Positions 17,461 through 27,433 are shown, counted from the first letter of the stretch. The stretch is 64,000 nucleotides of DNA from Adhaeribacter pallidiroseus (GCF_003340495.1 NZ_QASA01000001.1:5394001-5458000), one strand, 5' to 3'. A program made the numbers and translations. The notes: generated from the letters alone by a model not told the origin.

Positions 17461-20400
17461 TTACCGGCGGGACTGTACAATATGCCCCTCCTGGCGAATG
17501 AAAGTGCCGGTCCGGAGTAAGTCTTCCACCAACAAATCTATTTGTTCCCGCAACTCGTCGGTGAGCCGGGGAAAACCTAAGAGCTTACTAGTGGCGGGGG
17601 CAATGTCTTCGGCAGTAATGCCGTACGATTCGGTAATTACTTTTTGAATAATCAGCTTAATTTCTTCCGGCGCAATTAAATCCAGGTCCCGGGCCGAGGC
17701 GGGCAATTGGCTCCGGTCCCGGGGTTGCGGCTGGGCCATAGAGGTAAGCCATAAGAAATCACCTTGTTGCCGGAAAGCATTTTGTTGCAAGCCAAATTTA
17801 ACCGCTGCTTCCAAGGCCGCTTTTATCCGGGGACCAATTTTAGGCACTTCGGCGGCCTCGGCAATGCGCCGACTCACTTCCGTAACGTGCACCGGACTTT
17901 CTGCTTGCACCACCTGCCACACCCACTCGGCTAAAGTAGCAACGGGAACTTCGGGGAGGGGCTTATTCCCGTTTTTTATCGAAAGATTTGCTACCTGGTA
18001 CAAGGGTAAACCTGTTTTTTGTTCTGTATTAGTTGGCGAATCCCGGGGAACTAATGCATCTGCTGGTTGTGGTTTAGGCGATGAACCGGGTGTTTTCGAT
18101 ATTGCTTTTTTACCCATGGCTTGTTCTATAGCCGCAACCAGACGGTTTAACTCGGCTTCCGGATTCCGGAACCAATCAGTACTCCAGACGTGGTATAACT
18201 GCCAACCTAAACTTTCCATTACAGATTGCCGCAAGCGGTCCCGGTCGCGGGCGGAGCGAGCACTGTAATAGGTAGCGCCATCGCATTCTAGCCCCAGTAC
18301 ATATCTACCTGGTTCCTGCGGGTCTACCGCAGCAAAATCTACGTAAAACCCGGCAGAGCCTACTTTGGGTTTTAGTTGATACCCTAAGTTTGTCAGGGCT
18401 TGATAAACAATCTCCTCGAATGGAGCCGCCTCCACTTCTGGGGTAATAATGTTTTCCTCAGTTGCTAAATAGCCATTTTGCGCGTAGGTTAAAAAAGTTT
18501 TAAAAGCCTGTACCCCGCGCGAAGGTGTCCGGTTTAAGTCAATATCGTCGGGCGATAAATTGGTAAATATTTCACAGCGCAGGCGCGCCCGGGTAATAAG
18601 TACGTTTAAGCGCCGTTCGCCGCCGGTACTGTTCAACGGGCCGAAATTCATGGTTAAGTTACCATCGGCGGTGCGACCGTAACCCGTACTAATGAAAATT
18701 ACATCGCGTTCATCGCCCTGCACGTTTTCTAAATTTTTTACAAAAAACGGTTCGTTGGGGTGGGCCTGAAAAAACGCTTCGGCTTCCGGGTCGGCTTTGC
18801 GTAGAGTTTCGAGTTGGTTAATAATGGCCTGCATTTGCGCCATGCTGAAAGCAGCCACTCCCAAGGTTAGCTCGGGATGGGTGCGGGCGTGCTGCATAAT
18901 CGCTTGCGCCACGGTTTCGGCTTCCTGCGGATTAGTGCGCGTTTTGCCGCGGTCGTAAAAAGTATGGGGTAAGTGGTGGTAAATTAAGCCGATTTCTTTG
19001 CGGCCCGCATCGGGGCTGGGGAAAATAACCAGTCGGTTTTCGTAAAATTCCTGGTTGGATACCGCAATGAGCGACTCGTGCCGGCTGCGGTAATGCCAAC
19101 GCAACATGCGTTGCGGCGCTCCCTGCGCCGCAAACAAACCCAGAATACTTTCTACATCCGTGGTAATATTTTCTTCTTCTACTTCTTCCTCGTTTACCAG
19201 CGAATCAAAGAAACTCGTGGGGGGCATTTGTTTGCTATCACCCACCACAACGGCCTGTTTAGCCCGCATAAGGGCGCCAAAAGCATCGACGGGTTTTACC
19301 TGACTGGCTTCGTCGAAAATCACCAAATCAAATTGCAGGCATTCGGGAGGTAGAAAGTTGGCAATAGAAAGCGGTCCCATCATAAATACCGGTTTTATCG
19401 CTTGAATGGCATTACCGGCTTTAGCCATTAATTGTCGGATGGGTAAATGGCGGGCTTTTTTCTCAAATTCCCGCCGCAGAATACCTAATTGGCCCCCGGC
19501 CTGGTGTAAAGGTAAATTTTGCCAGTGCGTTAAGGCCAACTTAGCCCGATTATAGGCCAGCATTAAGGTATCTAATTCGTTAAATTTTAAGATTACTTCT
19601 TCGTGACCGGCCCGTTGGAACTGCTGCAAAGCCGGACGTTCGGCGTAAGCTTTTTCCAGAAGCGCTTCCAGCCAAGTTTGCCGGAAAGCCGGGTACAAGT
19701 AAGTTCCAGCTTCGGGCCAGGTTAAAGTCCGGTTTATTATTTCCTGTAAACCTTCTTGTTGTAAGCGAGAGGTTAAATTATTCCAGCTTACTATTTGGTG
19801 GAGTTCGGGTAAACGTTGCTGCCATTGCTGCAGCAGCGTTAATTGTTCGGTAAACGGCAAGTTTTCTAAATAATTTTCTTGCTTAAAGCGCAGCACTTCG
19901 TCCAGCAAAAGTAATTGTTTTACTTCGGTTAAGTGAGCGCGATGGTTTAGTAGCTGTTGTTCCAGTTGTTGTACGTTTGGTTGGATAGCAGCTAGGTTTG
20001 GTTCGCCCGCCAGAAAATCCAATATAGTTTCAGGAACCAGTTGGCTGGTTACATCTTGGTGCAGCTCGGTAAGCCAGCTTTGTACTTTTGCTAAATGCGG
20101 CCAATCCGAGCGTTCGCCCCACCATTGTTTTCCGAAAGTAGCTTGTCCTAACTCCTGGAATTCCAGAATTACTTTTTGCTGCCGGTTTGCTTCCAAAATA
20201 GCATCTACCAGCTTTAATTGTTCGTTGGTACTATCCGGCAAAACTGTTTTGCTATAACCGGCCAGCTTTTTTTTACTTTTCCGGTAAGCATTTGCTAAGA
20301 AACGCCACCATTTTTCGCCGTAGGTCATCAAATTTTCCCGAATCTCTAAAGCTTCGGCCGTAGCTGTCCAGGCCTCCGGGAGCAGCTTGTTTTGAAATTC

Positions 20401-22194
20401 CACCTGAATAGCCGCATACGTTTTACCCGCCGTAAGTAATTGCTCCAGTTCGGCTTGTTGCTGCAACCAGCTACCTGCTTTTATCACTACGCCCGCATAG
20501 TTGGGGCTCTGAAGCAAGCGGTTTGCCAATGCGCTTAACGCCACTGTTTCGGAGCGGTTGGTTGGCAAAGGCACCATCATAACCAAAGCTAATTGCTGCG
20601 CTTTTGGTTGCAGGGCGGTTATGGCCTGGTGGGCAGCGGCTAAAGCTTGCGCAATTTGATTTTCTTCGGCGGGTAGTAATTGCTGACGCTGGCTGCCCCA
20701 GAATAATAGTCTAGTAGGTTCGCCGGTTTGTTTTAAACGAGCTTGTAATTCCTGAACCAGCGCGTCGCGCCGGCGAAATTCATCGCGCGACCAGCTTAAT
20801 AAAGTGGGTAAAGCAAAACGGGGCAAATCGGCCTGGGGGTATTTTTCGCGCAACTGCAAAAGCTCGCCGTAAACATCGTACGTAGTTAAATCGCTTTGCG
20901 CAATGGGTTTATTTACGGCTTCGCAGTAGCTGTTCAGGCGTTCGCGCAATTGCACGAGTAAGTTAAGTTCGCTTTCCTGTTCTTTAACCTTGGGTTTGCC
21001 TAAGTTCAAAGTGCGGGCCAGCTCCTTGGTTACTTCTTTTTTGTTGGTTTTATGGCTGTGCAATTCCAGACAGGCTTCGCCCAGGCCAACTTTATCTAAG
21101 CGGCGTTTTACTACTTCCAATGCCGCCATTTTTTCGGCGACAAACAATACGGTTTTGCCTTTGCCAATCGCTTCCGAGATAAGGTTGGTGATGGTTTGCG
21201 ATTTACCGGTACCGGGCGGCCCCTGAATGATTAAATTGCGGCCTTGATTTACGTCCAGAATAGCCAGCGTTTGCGACGCATCGGCATCTACTACCTGGCG
21301 CACTTCGGTGGGATTTAAATGCGGGTCGAGGTGGTCTTCGTCGGAAATAAACGGGGCTGGTTCCTGAAACCCGTTTTCGTGCAGTAAGGCTTGCAGCAGC
21401 GGGTGTTGTGCTGGGCTCGCTTCTTCCGACCAGTTAGCGGCATCCAGGTCGTTGTACATCATAAACTTCCCGAAAGAGAAAAAGCCCAGCGCAATGGCCG
21501 TAGAATTTATCAGCCAGCCTTTGCGTCCCACAATTTCTTTCCAGACTTCATCAAAATAGCTGGTTACATCTACTTCTTCGGTATCGGGTAGTTCCGGAAT
21601 GCGGAGGTTGAAATCGGCTTTCATCTTGGCAATTAGCGATAAGTTTTCGCCTACTTCGCCGCCGGTATACCGCAACTGAAACCGTTCCCGCGCCGAGGAA
21701 CGCCCTAATTCTACCGGAATTAACAAGATCGGCGCTTGCCGGGCATCGTCTTGGTTGCCGGTTTCGTACCAGGTAAGCATGCCCAAGGCCAAGTACAAAA
21801 TATTTACGCCTTGTTCTTCTACAAACAGCCGCGAGGCATGATAGGTCTGCAGTAAGCGGTTTTCCAGTTTAAGCGTGGTTTCGCGGGTTTGTAGTTTATT
21901 ATCGGTTTGGGCTGGGGTAATGGTTATCGCCTCGCCGGGACTTTTACCATTTTCAGAGGAGTTGAAAACAGTATCCAGAATGCTGTTGGCCGTTTTGCTA
22001 TCGACGGGTAGAAACGTCATGGCTTTGCCTTCGGTTACCAGTAAGCGGTAAACCTCGGCGGGTACTTCGTTTACAATTTCTACGCCTTTGGCTTGCAAAG
22101 GCCGGTAATTCAAAAGCGGATTGCGTAAACTCAAATCGAGTAAATCGCGGCGCGAAGCTTCCAAACGGGTACTTACTTGGGATAGGGCAGTCAT
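17461..22194 (-). CDS. Large DUF4011/DUF3320 superfamily 1 helicase with nuclease-like domain
   Basis: About 1,577 aa. The N-terminal DUF4011-type region starts LEASRRDLLDLSLRNPLLNY. The SF1 motor has Walker A GPPGTGKSQTITNL (near residue 327), DEAS-type Walker B IFDEASQVKP (near 960), then WHYRSRHESL, QGDERDVIFIS and a VLITRARLRCEIF motif VI. A Vsr/MTES_1575-like nuclease fold (about 1230-1370) has LECDGATYYSARSARDRDR and VWSTDWF. A DUF3320 module is at about 1440-1490. The ATG at 22194 is preferred to an in-frame TTG two codons upstream. Related proteins are often found in accessory DNA and defence contexts, but no defence partner is adjacent here. Confidence 0.88.
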   Translation of the reverse strand: MTALSQVSTRLEASRRDLLDLSLRNPLLNYRPLQAKGVEIVNEVPAEVYRLLVTEGKAMTFLPVDSKTANSILDTVFNSSENGKSPGEAITITPAQTDNKLQTRETTLKLENRLLQTYHASRLFVEEQGVNILYLALGMLTWYETGNQDDARQAPILLIPVELGRSSARERFQLRYTGGEVGENLSLIAKMKADFNLRIPELPDTEEVDVTSYFDEVWKEIVGRKGWLINSTAIALGFFSFGKFMMYNDLDAANWSEEASPAQHPLLQALLHENGFQEPAPFISDEDHLDPHLNPTEVRQVVDADASQTLAILDVNQGRNLIIQGPPGTGKSQTITNLISEAIGKGKTVLFVAEKMAALEVVKRRLDKVGLGEACLELHSHKTNKKEVTKELARTLNLGKPKVKEQESELNLLVQLRERLNSYCEAVNKPIAQSDLTTYDVYGELLQLREKYPQADLPRFALPTLLSWSRDEFRRRDALVQELQARLKQTGEPTRLLFWGSQRQQLLPAEENQIAQALAAAHQAITALQPKAQQLALVMMVPLPTNRSETVALSALANRLLQSPNYAGVVIKAGSWLQQQAELEQLLTAGKTYAAIQVEFQNKLLPEAWTATAEALEIRENLMTYGEKWWRFLANAYRKSKKKLAGYSKTVLPDSTNEQLKLVDAILEANRQQKVILEFQELGQATFGKQWWGERSDWPHLAKVQSWLTELHQDVTSQLVPETILDFLAGEPNLAAIQPNVQQLEQQLLNHRAHLTEVKQLLLLDEVLRFKQENYLENLPFTEQLTLLQQWQQRLPELHQIVSWNNLTSRLQQEGLQEIINRTLTWPEAGTYLYPAFRQTWLEALLEKAYAERPALQQFQRAGHEEVILKFNELDTLMLAYNRAKLALTHWQNLPLHQAGGQLGILRREFEKKARHLPIRQLMAKAGNAIQAIKPVFMMGPLSIANFLPPECLQFDLVIFDEASQVKPVDAFGALMRAKQAVVVGDSKQMPPTSFFDSLVNEEEVEEENITTDVESILGLFAAQGAPQRMLRWHYRSRHESLIAVSNQEFYENRLVIFPSPDAGRKEIGLIYHHLPHTFYDRGKTRTNPQEAETVAQAIMQHARTHPELTLGVAAFSMAQMQAIINQLETLRKADPEAEAFFQAHPNEPFFVKNLENVQGDERDVIFISTGYGRTADGNLTMNFGPLNSTGGERRLNVLITRARLRCEIFTNLSPDDIDLNRTPSRGVQAFKTFLTYAQNGYLATEENIITPEVEAAPFEEIVYQALTNLGYQLKPKVGSAGFYVDFAAVDPQEPGRYVLGLECDGATYYSARSARDRDRLRQSVMESLGWQLYHVWSTDWFRNPEAELNRLVAAIEQAMGKKAISKTPGSSPKPQPADALVPRDSPTNTEQKTGLPLYQVANLSIKNGNKPLPEVPVATLAEWVWQVVQAESPVHVTEVSRRIAEAAEVPKIGPRIKAALEAAVKFGLQQNAFRQQGDFLWLTSMAQPQPRDRSQLPASARDLDLIAPEEIKLIIQKVITESYGITAEDIAPATSKLLGFPRLTDELREQIDLLVEDLLRTGTFIRQEGHIVQSRR

Positions 22195-22305
22195 GAGCAA
22201 TATTTCAGATTCTATGCGAATCTAAATGTTTTCCGGCAACAAAACCGGTATTTTTCCGAAAGAGCAAACCCGGACATTTTTATAGGTAAGTAACTAGGTT
22301 TTCTA

Positions 22306-22343
22306 AGGAGCGTGATTTTTAAAAATTAAAAAATCACGCTCCT
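22306..22343. repeat. 15-bp hairpin in the gap upstream of the helicase gene
   Basis: AGGAGCGTGATTTTT (22306-22320) pairs exactly with 22329-22343 around an 8-nt A/T loop. Outer flanks (TAGGT and ACCTA) add partial pairing. It has the form of a bidirectional terminator, but no gene ends close by; both flanking genes are read leftwards. Confidence 0.5.
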
Positions 22344-22375
22344 AAAAATCTACCTACTGTATTACCAATTACTGA

Positions 22376-22517
22376 CGCGAGCGTCCCCGCTCGTGTCTAA
22401 CCATGTGGTTGGCCTCTGGCCGGGCGAACCGAAAAACTTTTCTTTGAAAGCGAATCAGCAACAAATTTTAACCGGCCAGAGGCCGGACGATAATCATCAC
22501 AAGCGTGGACGCTCGCG
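22376..22517. repeat. Composite nested inverted repeat (family F)
   Basis: Outer arms 22376-22395 and 22498-22517 pair over 20 bp with two mismatches. Inner arms GGCCTCTGGCCGG (22411-22423) and its exact complement at 22472-22484 nest inside. The left outer arm itself contains GAGCG-CGCTC. The central 48 bp are AT-rich. It looks like a small non-autonomous palindromic element; only one copy is in this window. Confidence 0.6.
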
Positions 22518-22585
22518 ATATAACCTCGCGGGATTACTAAGAATTAACAGCCTTATTGTATATGCGAGGTACTCGGGGCATTTGA

Positions 22586-23617
22586 TTAATGGATCGTGGC
22601 TATGGCTCTTTCCAAGGCGCGGTCTTTGCCGCTTAATACTTCGGCTTTGGTGTTTTGTATGAGAATACCCGGAGCAATGCCAATTCCTTCGTAGCTTTTA
22701 CCATCGGCCGGGCGGATGTCGTTTACGCTGATGGTGTAGTACCAACCGTTCGGTAGTTCGCGGCGGGCCTGGTCGGAGTAGCAACCCAGGGTGGTATCTC
22801 CCACTTGTACGATGGGCTTTTCGGCTTTTAAAGCCCACAGGAGAATTTCACCGGAACTGGCGGTCCAGCGATTGGTTAATACTACGATGGGTTTGGTGTA
22901 TTGGCTTTTGCCTTCGGGTTGTACGTACCACTTTACCGGCGCTGTAAAATCGGTGTGCTTTGGTCCGTTGCGCTTACGCGAGGTCATAAAAAAGTTTTTA
23001 GAGGTGGCAAACCGGCCGGCAATGTACGCGCTGCTTTTATCGTAGCCGCCTTCAAAATCGCGCAGGTCCAGCACTAAACCGTCGGTGTTTTTTAAATAAT
23101 CCAAAAGCGTATCCATAGCTTTCGCGTAGTATCCTTCGTCTAAGCCAGAATCCAGCAGATGAATATAGCCGATTTGGGGCGAGAGTTTCCCGTAGGTGAT
23201 AGACTTGCTGTATTCCTTAGCTTCGGTGAGGTATTTATCTTTTACTATTTGCAACGAGAAATCTTCGTGTTGCAGTTTGCCACCCAAGCCTCCGTCGTAC
23301 CGCATAGGGTTTGGGCCCGGCGCCAGCATGGTTAAGTGGCTGTCGTTAAAATGTTCGAGCATTTTAGAAGTAATTTTAAATAATTCGGCATCGGTAGTGG
23401 TGGGTTTTACTTGGGGGCGGTATTGCTGGTAAAGCGCATTCCAATCTACATTTTTAACCGCGATAAAAGCCGATAAGCGATCGTACTCCTGCCACAGCAT
23501 TTCAAAATTTTGCTCCGGATTATTAGACTTGGCAGGTCCAACTAAAGTTTCTTCGCAGGCTCCCAAGCCTATTAGTAAGAATAAAAACAACAATGTATTT
23601 ATGATTAATTTTTTCAT
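22586..23617 (-). CDS. S41-family peptidase, lipoprotein
   Basis: 343 aa starting MKKLIINTLLFLFLLIGLGA, with a lipobox ending LGAC, so probably envelope-anchored. The S41/tail-specific protease core is visible: GYIHLLDSG, the catalytic domain strand GLVLDLRDFEGG, and LTNRWTASSGEILLWAL with the catalytic Ser in TASSGE. QVGDTTLGCYSD and LPNGWYY follow. The ATG at 23617 is chosen, although the frame is open 39 codons further upstream, because it starts the lipoprotein signal and leaves 19 bp to the preceding gene. It probably belongs to an operon with the two genes upstream. Confidence 0.9.
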   Translation of the reverse strand: MKKLIINTLLFLFLLIGLGACEETLVGPAKSNNPEQNFEMLWQEYDRLSAFIAVKNVDWNALYQQYRPQVKPTTTDAELFKITSKMLEHFNDSHLTMLAPGPNPMRYDGGLGGKLQHEDFSLQIVKDKYLTEAKEYSKSITYGKLSPQIGYIHLLDSGLDEGYYAKAMDTLLDYLKNTDGLVLDLRDFEGGYDKSSAYIAGRFATSKNFFMTSRKRNGPKHTDFTAPVKWYVQPEGKSQYTKPIVVLTNRWTASSGEILLWALKAEKPIVQVGDTTLGCYSDQARRELPNGWYYTISVNDIRPADGKSYEGIGIAPGILIQNTKAEVLSGKDRALERAIATIH

Positions 23618-23636
23618 GGTTTTAAGAAGTGGTAAA

Positions 23637-24470
23637 TTAGAATAGGTGATTAATTTGGAGATTAGCGGTATGCGAATAAGCCTTAATAGATTGTGGTTCC
23701 GGAGCGTGCAGCCATTGAAAATCGTAAGCAACACCCGCTTGCCAATGACGGCCTAACCGGTACTGATAAGTTGCTCCGAAAGAAAATTTTTGAAATTTAT
23801 CCGGAAAGTTTAGTTCGGTTCCTTCGTCGAAAAAAGCGTGGAAGTTGCTGTGCGTAGGGTCCGAAATAACGTTGCTATACGGCATGCGCGACACTACTGC
23901 CAGAACCGGAATAGCCGCTTTAAACTGAAGCTGTTGTTTGGTATTTAGCTTTTTTTCGTATTGGATTGTTGCGTTTAAAGTAGCGAAATTGTTGGCCCAG
24001 GTACTCCACATCCCAATATTATCGGAGTAGCCCAACCATTCCTGCAATGTAATTCCGGCAAAAATTTCTTTGTTGCCGCCGGTTCTGAGTTTTCGCAAAT
24101 AGCCCGCTTCTATTTGCCCGATGTACAAGGTGGGCGCGTGTACAAACTGGCTGGAAGTAGTTTCGCCATAGATGTTGGCGCTGGTAAAAGTATATTCCCG
24201 GGCGCCGAGGCCTTTGGGCAAAGCAGTTCCGGTATTTGCCTGCAGATTTACAAACGACCGGGATTTAATGCCGGCATGTTCGTACCCAATGCTTACCCCG
24301 TTTAGGTTGGCCTGGTAAATATTCGGTGAGGCTTGTTTATCCAGGAAGTGGAAGCTACTGCGTTTATACGCAAAGGTAAGTTTCGATAATTTCAGGTCTT
24401 GCGCCTGGGCTTTTACATTAATGCAAAAACCTGTTATTGCCACAAGAGCAAGCATACAAAGTTGTTTCAT
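23637..24470 (-). CDS. Probable outer-membrane beta-barrel protein
   Basis: 277 aa with a signal peptide (MKQLCMLALVAITGFCINVKAQ). The rest is a run of alternating-hydrophobicity strands rich in Tyr, Gly and Asn (for example VSIGYEHAGI, SFGATYQYRLG, AGVAYDFQWL), ending in NLQINHLF with a C-terminal Phe as in outer-membrane barrels. No family is recognised. It lies between two S41 peptidases, 19 bp from the downstream one, suggesting a shared envelope role. Confidence 0.7.
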   Translation of the reverse strand: MKQLCMLALVAITGFCINVKAQAQDLKLSKLTFAYKRSSFHFLDKQASPNIYQANLNGVSIGYEHAGIKSRSFVNLQANTGTALPKGLGAREYTFTSANIYGETTSSQFVHAPTLYIGQIEAGYLRKLRTGGNKEIFAGITLQEWLGYSDNIGMWSTWANNFATLNATIQYEKKLNTKQQLQFKAAIPVLAVVSRMPYSNVISDPTHSNFHAFFDEGTELNFPDKFQKFSFGATYQYRLGRHWQAGVAYDFQWLHAPEPQSIKAYSHTANLQINHLF

Positions 24471-24578
24471 AGAGGTTAATTGTTAGGCAATAAGATACCA
24501 GCCTGGTTGTGCACCAGATTTTTAAAAAATTTAAAAAAATACAAGTTGATTTAGCCCGGAGTAGTCCGGCTTTGAGGT

Positions 24579-26099
24579 TTATTTGTTAACGGCCGAGCTT
24601 AGCTTTTTTTTACGGATCAAGCCCAGGGTAAACTCCATCTCGGCGTCGCGTTGTTGCAGAATATCATCAATGGTAGGTACCACTTCGTGGTCGGGTAATA
24701 CGCCACGGTCTTTGTAAGGGTAGCCCGAAACGGCCATGTGGTAATCCCATTGCGGCGTGGCTAGTTCAATACCGGTATTCGGCAATACCGCCACTACAAA
24801 AAAACCACTGGTATTGCCATAGTACCCGCCACCGGTTTCGCGGCCCACGAACGTAGCGCGTTTATTATGGTGAGCAATAGCGGCAAACTCCGAAGTTACC
24901 GAGAAGCTGTAACCGTCTGTTAACACGTACACATCGCCTTTAAAGGGGTTACGTTGCGGTTTTTGTTCTTTTAAAGTTTTCTTAAAGGAAATGGTGTAAT
25001 GCCCGTCTTTGCTTTTGGTAATTAAAAACCGCCGGTAGATCGGGAACATTTTGGGTACCCAAGCAACGTGCTCGGCAAAGCTGAATTTCTTCTTCTGCGC
25101 TACCCGCAATTTATCGTAATACCGGAAAGGCTTATCGCTCAGGTACGAGTACAATAAGGAGCCCCAACGATCAATGCCGCCTTCGTTGCCGCGCACGTCA
25201 ATAATTAAGTTCTGAATGTTCTTTGCATTTATTTGCCAGAAAGTATCGCGGTAAAACTTTTTCACGTCCATCTGGTCTTTGTAAACATTAAAATTATCGA
25301 TGCGGAGAACAGCCGTGCTGTGGTCTTTGTATGCCAGGCGCATGGGCAATTGCTTGGGCTTCTGGCTTTCTTTTTCCTTTTCGAGTTGCTGAATGGTAGC
25401 TAACGTAATGGCGGCCACTTCCGCGGTTTTTACTTCGCCGGAGTTATTTCTTTCCCGGTAGGAGATGGTATAACTCGGCGACCCACCCATGTAGGTGCCG
25501 TAGTAAAAAGGAAAGAAATTACTGATAGACTGGTACTTAATCGCCTGGCTATTACCATCGGCAAAATAGACGGTAGGAATTAACTTTTTTATAATGTCCG
25601 GGATAGATTGACCATTAATGGCCGTTATCTCGGAACCCAGTGGTATATTATTAGAACCCGCATTATTACGGACCAGGTGCGCTTGTGTCTCCGTAAAATG
25701 TAAATCCAAGGGAAAGAGCTGATCCAGGTTGTAGTAGTACTGCCAATGAGGGCGCTCGTGCGGCATGTATTTAATGTGGCCTTCTTTAATGGCCACAATA
25801 ATGGGGGTAGCCGCAACGTAAAACTCTTGCTGGGTCATGGGCCGGTTCAGGGTATTACCGATGCTGTCGAATAACACATCAAAGCGCTCTTTGGACGTAT
25901 AGCGGTAAAAGCCCGGGTGCGACTCATCCAAAATGGTCCGCATTAATTTTAAATCGGCTTGCAACTGAGCCGGAGTAAATTGCTTGGCTGGATCAGTGGC
26001 CTTAGTTGGCGCAGGAGTATTCTGGCTCATAACCTGGTACGAGCCGAGTACAAATAGAGAGGAAAATAAACAGCGTTTCAAGTAGGTGATTGTTTTCAT
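24579..26099 (-). CDS. S41-family peptidase, exported
   Basis: 506 aa with a signal peptide (MKTITYLKRCLFSSLFVLGS, then YQVMSQ). It has the S41 catalytic half: NLIIDVRGNEGGIDRWGS, VYVLTDGYSFSVTSEFAAIA (Ser in SFSVTSE) and FVGRETGGGYYGNTSG, then a C-terminal RGVLPDHEVVPTIDDIL, which is common in this group. An N-terminal helical domain and a PDZ-like middle (LGSEITAINGQSIPDIIK) precede it. It is distinct from the neighbouring S41 gene, so this locus has two. Probably periplasmic proteolysis; the substrate is unknown. Confidence 0.9.
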   Translation of the reverse strand: MKTITYLKRCLFSSLFVLGSYQVMSQNTPAPTKATDPAKQFTPAQLQADLKLMRTILDESHPGFYRYTSKERFDVLFDSIGNTLNRPMTQQEFYVAATPIIVAIKEGHIKYMPHERPHWQYYYNLDQLFPLDLHFTETQAHLVRNNAGSNNIPLGSEITAINGQSIPDIIKKLIPTVYFADGNSQAIKYQSISNFFPFYYGTYMGGSPSYTISYRERNNSGEVKTAEVAAITLATIQQLEKEKESQKPKQLPMRLAYKDHSTAVLRIDNFNVYKDQMDVKKFYRDTFWQINAKNIQNLIIDVRGNEGGIDRWGSLLYSYLSDKPFRYYDKLRVAQKKKFSFAEHVAWVPKMFPIYRRFLITKSKDGHYTISFKKTLKEQKPQRNPFKGDVYVLTDGYSFSVTSEFAAIAHHNKRATFVGRETGGGYYGNTSGFFVVAVLPNTGIELATPQWDYHMAVSGYPYKDRGVLPDHEVVPTIDDILQQRDAEMEFTLGLIRKKKLSSAVNK

Positions 26100-26194
26100 A
26101 GTTTGGATTGATTGAACGCTGCAAAACTAATTACTCCAGGAAGGCGAGTCGTCTTACCCGCTAAGTTCAGACGCTTTTTCGGGTGTTTAGTGGC

Positions 26195-27433
26195 CTAATC
26201 CGCTAAGTTCAGACGGGTCTGCGCCTGATTTTTTACGTACTCCGAGGGCGTCTGTCCGGTTTGTTTTTTAAAAACAGCATTAAAAGTAGCTTTAGAATTG
26301 AACCCGGCTTCTTCGGCCACGGCCAGGTTGGTGAGGTGCCGGTACTTCGGGTTTACCAACAATAGCTGCGCTTCGGCTACGCGATATTGGTTAATAAAGT
26401 CGTAAAAATTTTTCCCCAGCCGTTCATTAATTACCCGAGATAAATGGTGCTTCGGAATCTGCATGGTATCGGCCAGTTCCTGAATGGTAAGATTGCTTTG
26501 CCGGTAAGGCTTTTCCTGCTCCATAAATTCCAGTAATTGGTCGAGGTACAACTGACTATCTTCCGGCTTCAGTACTGATTTTTGATATTTGGAATTTATA
26601 GCCGTAGCCGGCGGTAAAGCTATGGCCGGTTCTTCCGTAGCAGTTTGCGTTATTAAAACGGGTACCGATTCTGGGTTTAAATTGGGCGGTTTTGGTGCGG
26701 GTTTATCCAGAAAAATGCGAGGCTGGGAGAGCGTTTTATAACCTACCCAATAAATCAGGAAAACAACTCCGAAGTAATGCAGGTGGTATTTATAGATTAT
26801 GGTTAAACCCGGCAGACCCCATTTTTGGGCATAAAAAGCTACCGCCGACATAAACAAGATGCCTAACACCGCATATATAAACTGCCGCAGCCATTGTAAC
26901 CGGATTTGCTCCACCTCCGAAAAGGTATTTTCAATTTTGCGCCGGTATTTTTTCAATTCTCGTAGCGAAAAAATTAAATAGAGAAGAATCAGTAATAAAG
27001 TTATCTGCCCTAGAAAGCCAAAATCGTCTTTGCGCGCCAATTCAAAATCGGTGAGGTAAGCTATTTTTTCGGCCTTAGATTTTAAAAAATAGGGCAACAA
27101 GTAAACGAGCGTAACTAAAAACGGTATAAAATGGATGCCATCCAATGGTTTAAACCGGGGACGTTTAGCGGTAAGCTTCTGAATAAACAGGTAAATAAAC
27201 GGCGCAAACAAGGTCGGGAGAAGCCAACCAATTTTGCTCAAATGCGGAAATGCCAGAAAAAATGCGCGGGTATCAAAGGCCACCAGCACCGATTGCGCTG
27301 ATATGAGCAATATAAGCGCCGCTAATAACTTATTAGCTAACGGATTGGCTTTGCGGGTAGCCAGCAGAAAAGCCAGGCACAAACCCTGCAACGCACCTCC
27401 CACCAAAATATATTGAACTGCCTGAACAGACAT
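26195..27433 (-). CDS. Membrane-anchored AraC-family transcriptional regulator
   Basis: 412 aa. About seven membrane segments fill residues 1-235 (for example YILVGGALQGLCLAFLLAT and HYFGVVFLIYWVGYKTL). A linker follows, then a C-terminal AraC HTH pair at about 310-405 (LTIQELADTMQIPKHHLSRV, then NLAVAEEAGFNSKATFNAVF, FKKQTGQTPSEYVKN). Such regulators sense a signal through the membrane domain. It lies 95 bp upstream of the S41/outer-membrane genes in the same direction, so it may control them. Confidence 0.88.
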   Translation of the reverse strand: MSVQAVQYILVGGALQGLCLAFLLATRKANPLANKLLAALILLISAQSVLVAFDTRAFFLAFPHLSKIGWLLPTLFAPFIYLFIQKLTAKRPRFKPLDGIHFIPFLVTLVYLLPYFLKSKAEKIAYLTDFELARKDDFGFLGQITLLLILLYLIFSLRELKKYRRKIENTFSEVEQIRLQWLRQFIYAVLGILFMSAVAFYAQKWGLPGLTIIYKYHLHYFGVVFLIYWVGYKTLSQPRIFLDKPAPKPPNLNPESVPVLITQTATEEPAIALPPATAINSKYQKSVLKPEDSQLYLDQLLEFMEQEKPYRQSNLTIQELADTMQIPKHHLSRVINERLGKNFYDFINQYRVAEAQLLLVNPKYRHLTNLAVAEEAGFNSKATFNAVFKKQTGQTPSEYVKNQAQTRLNLAD

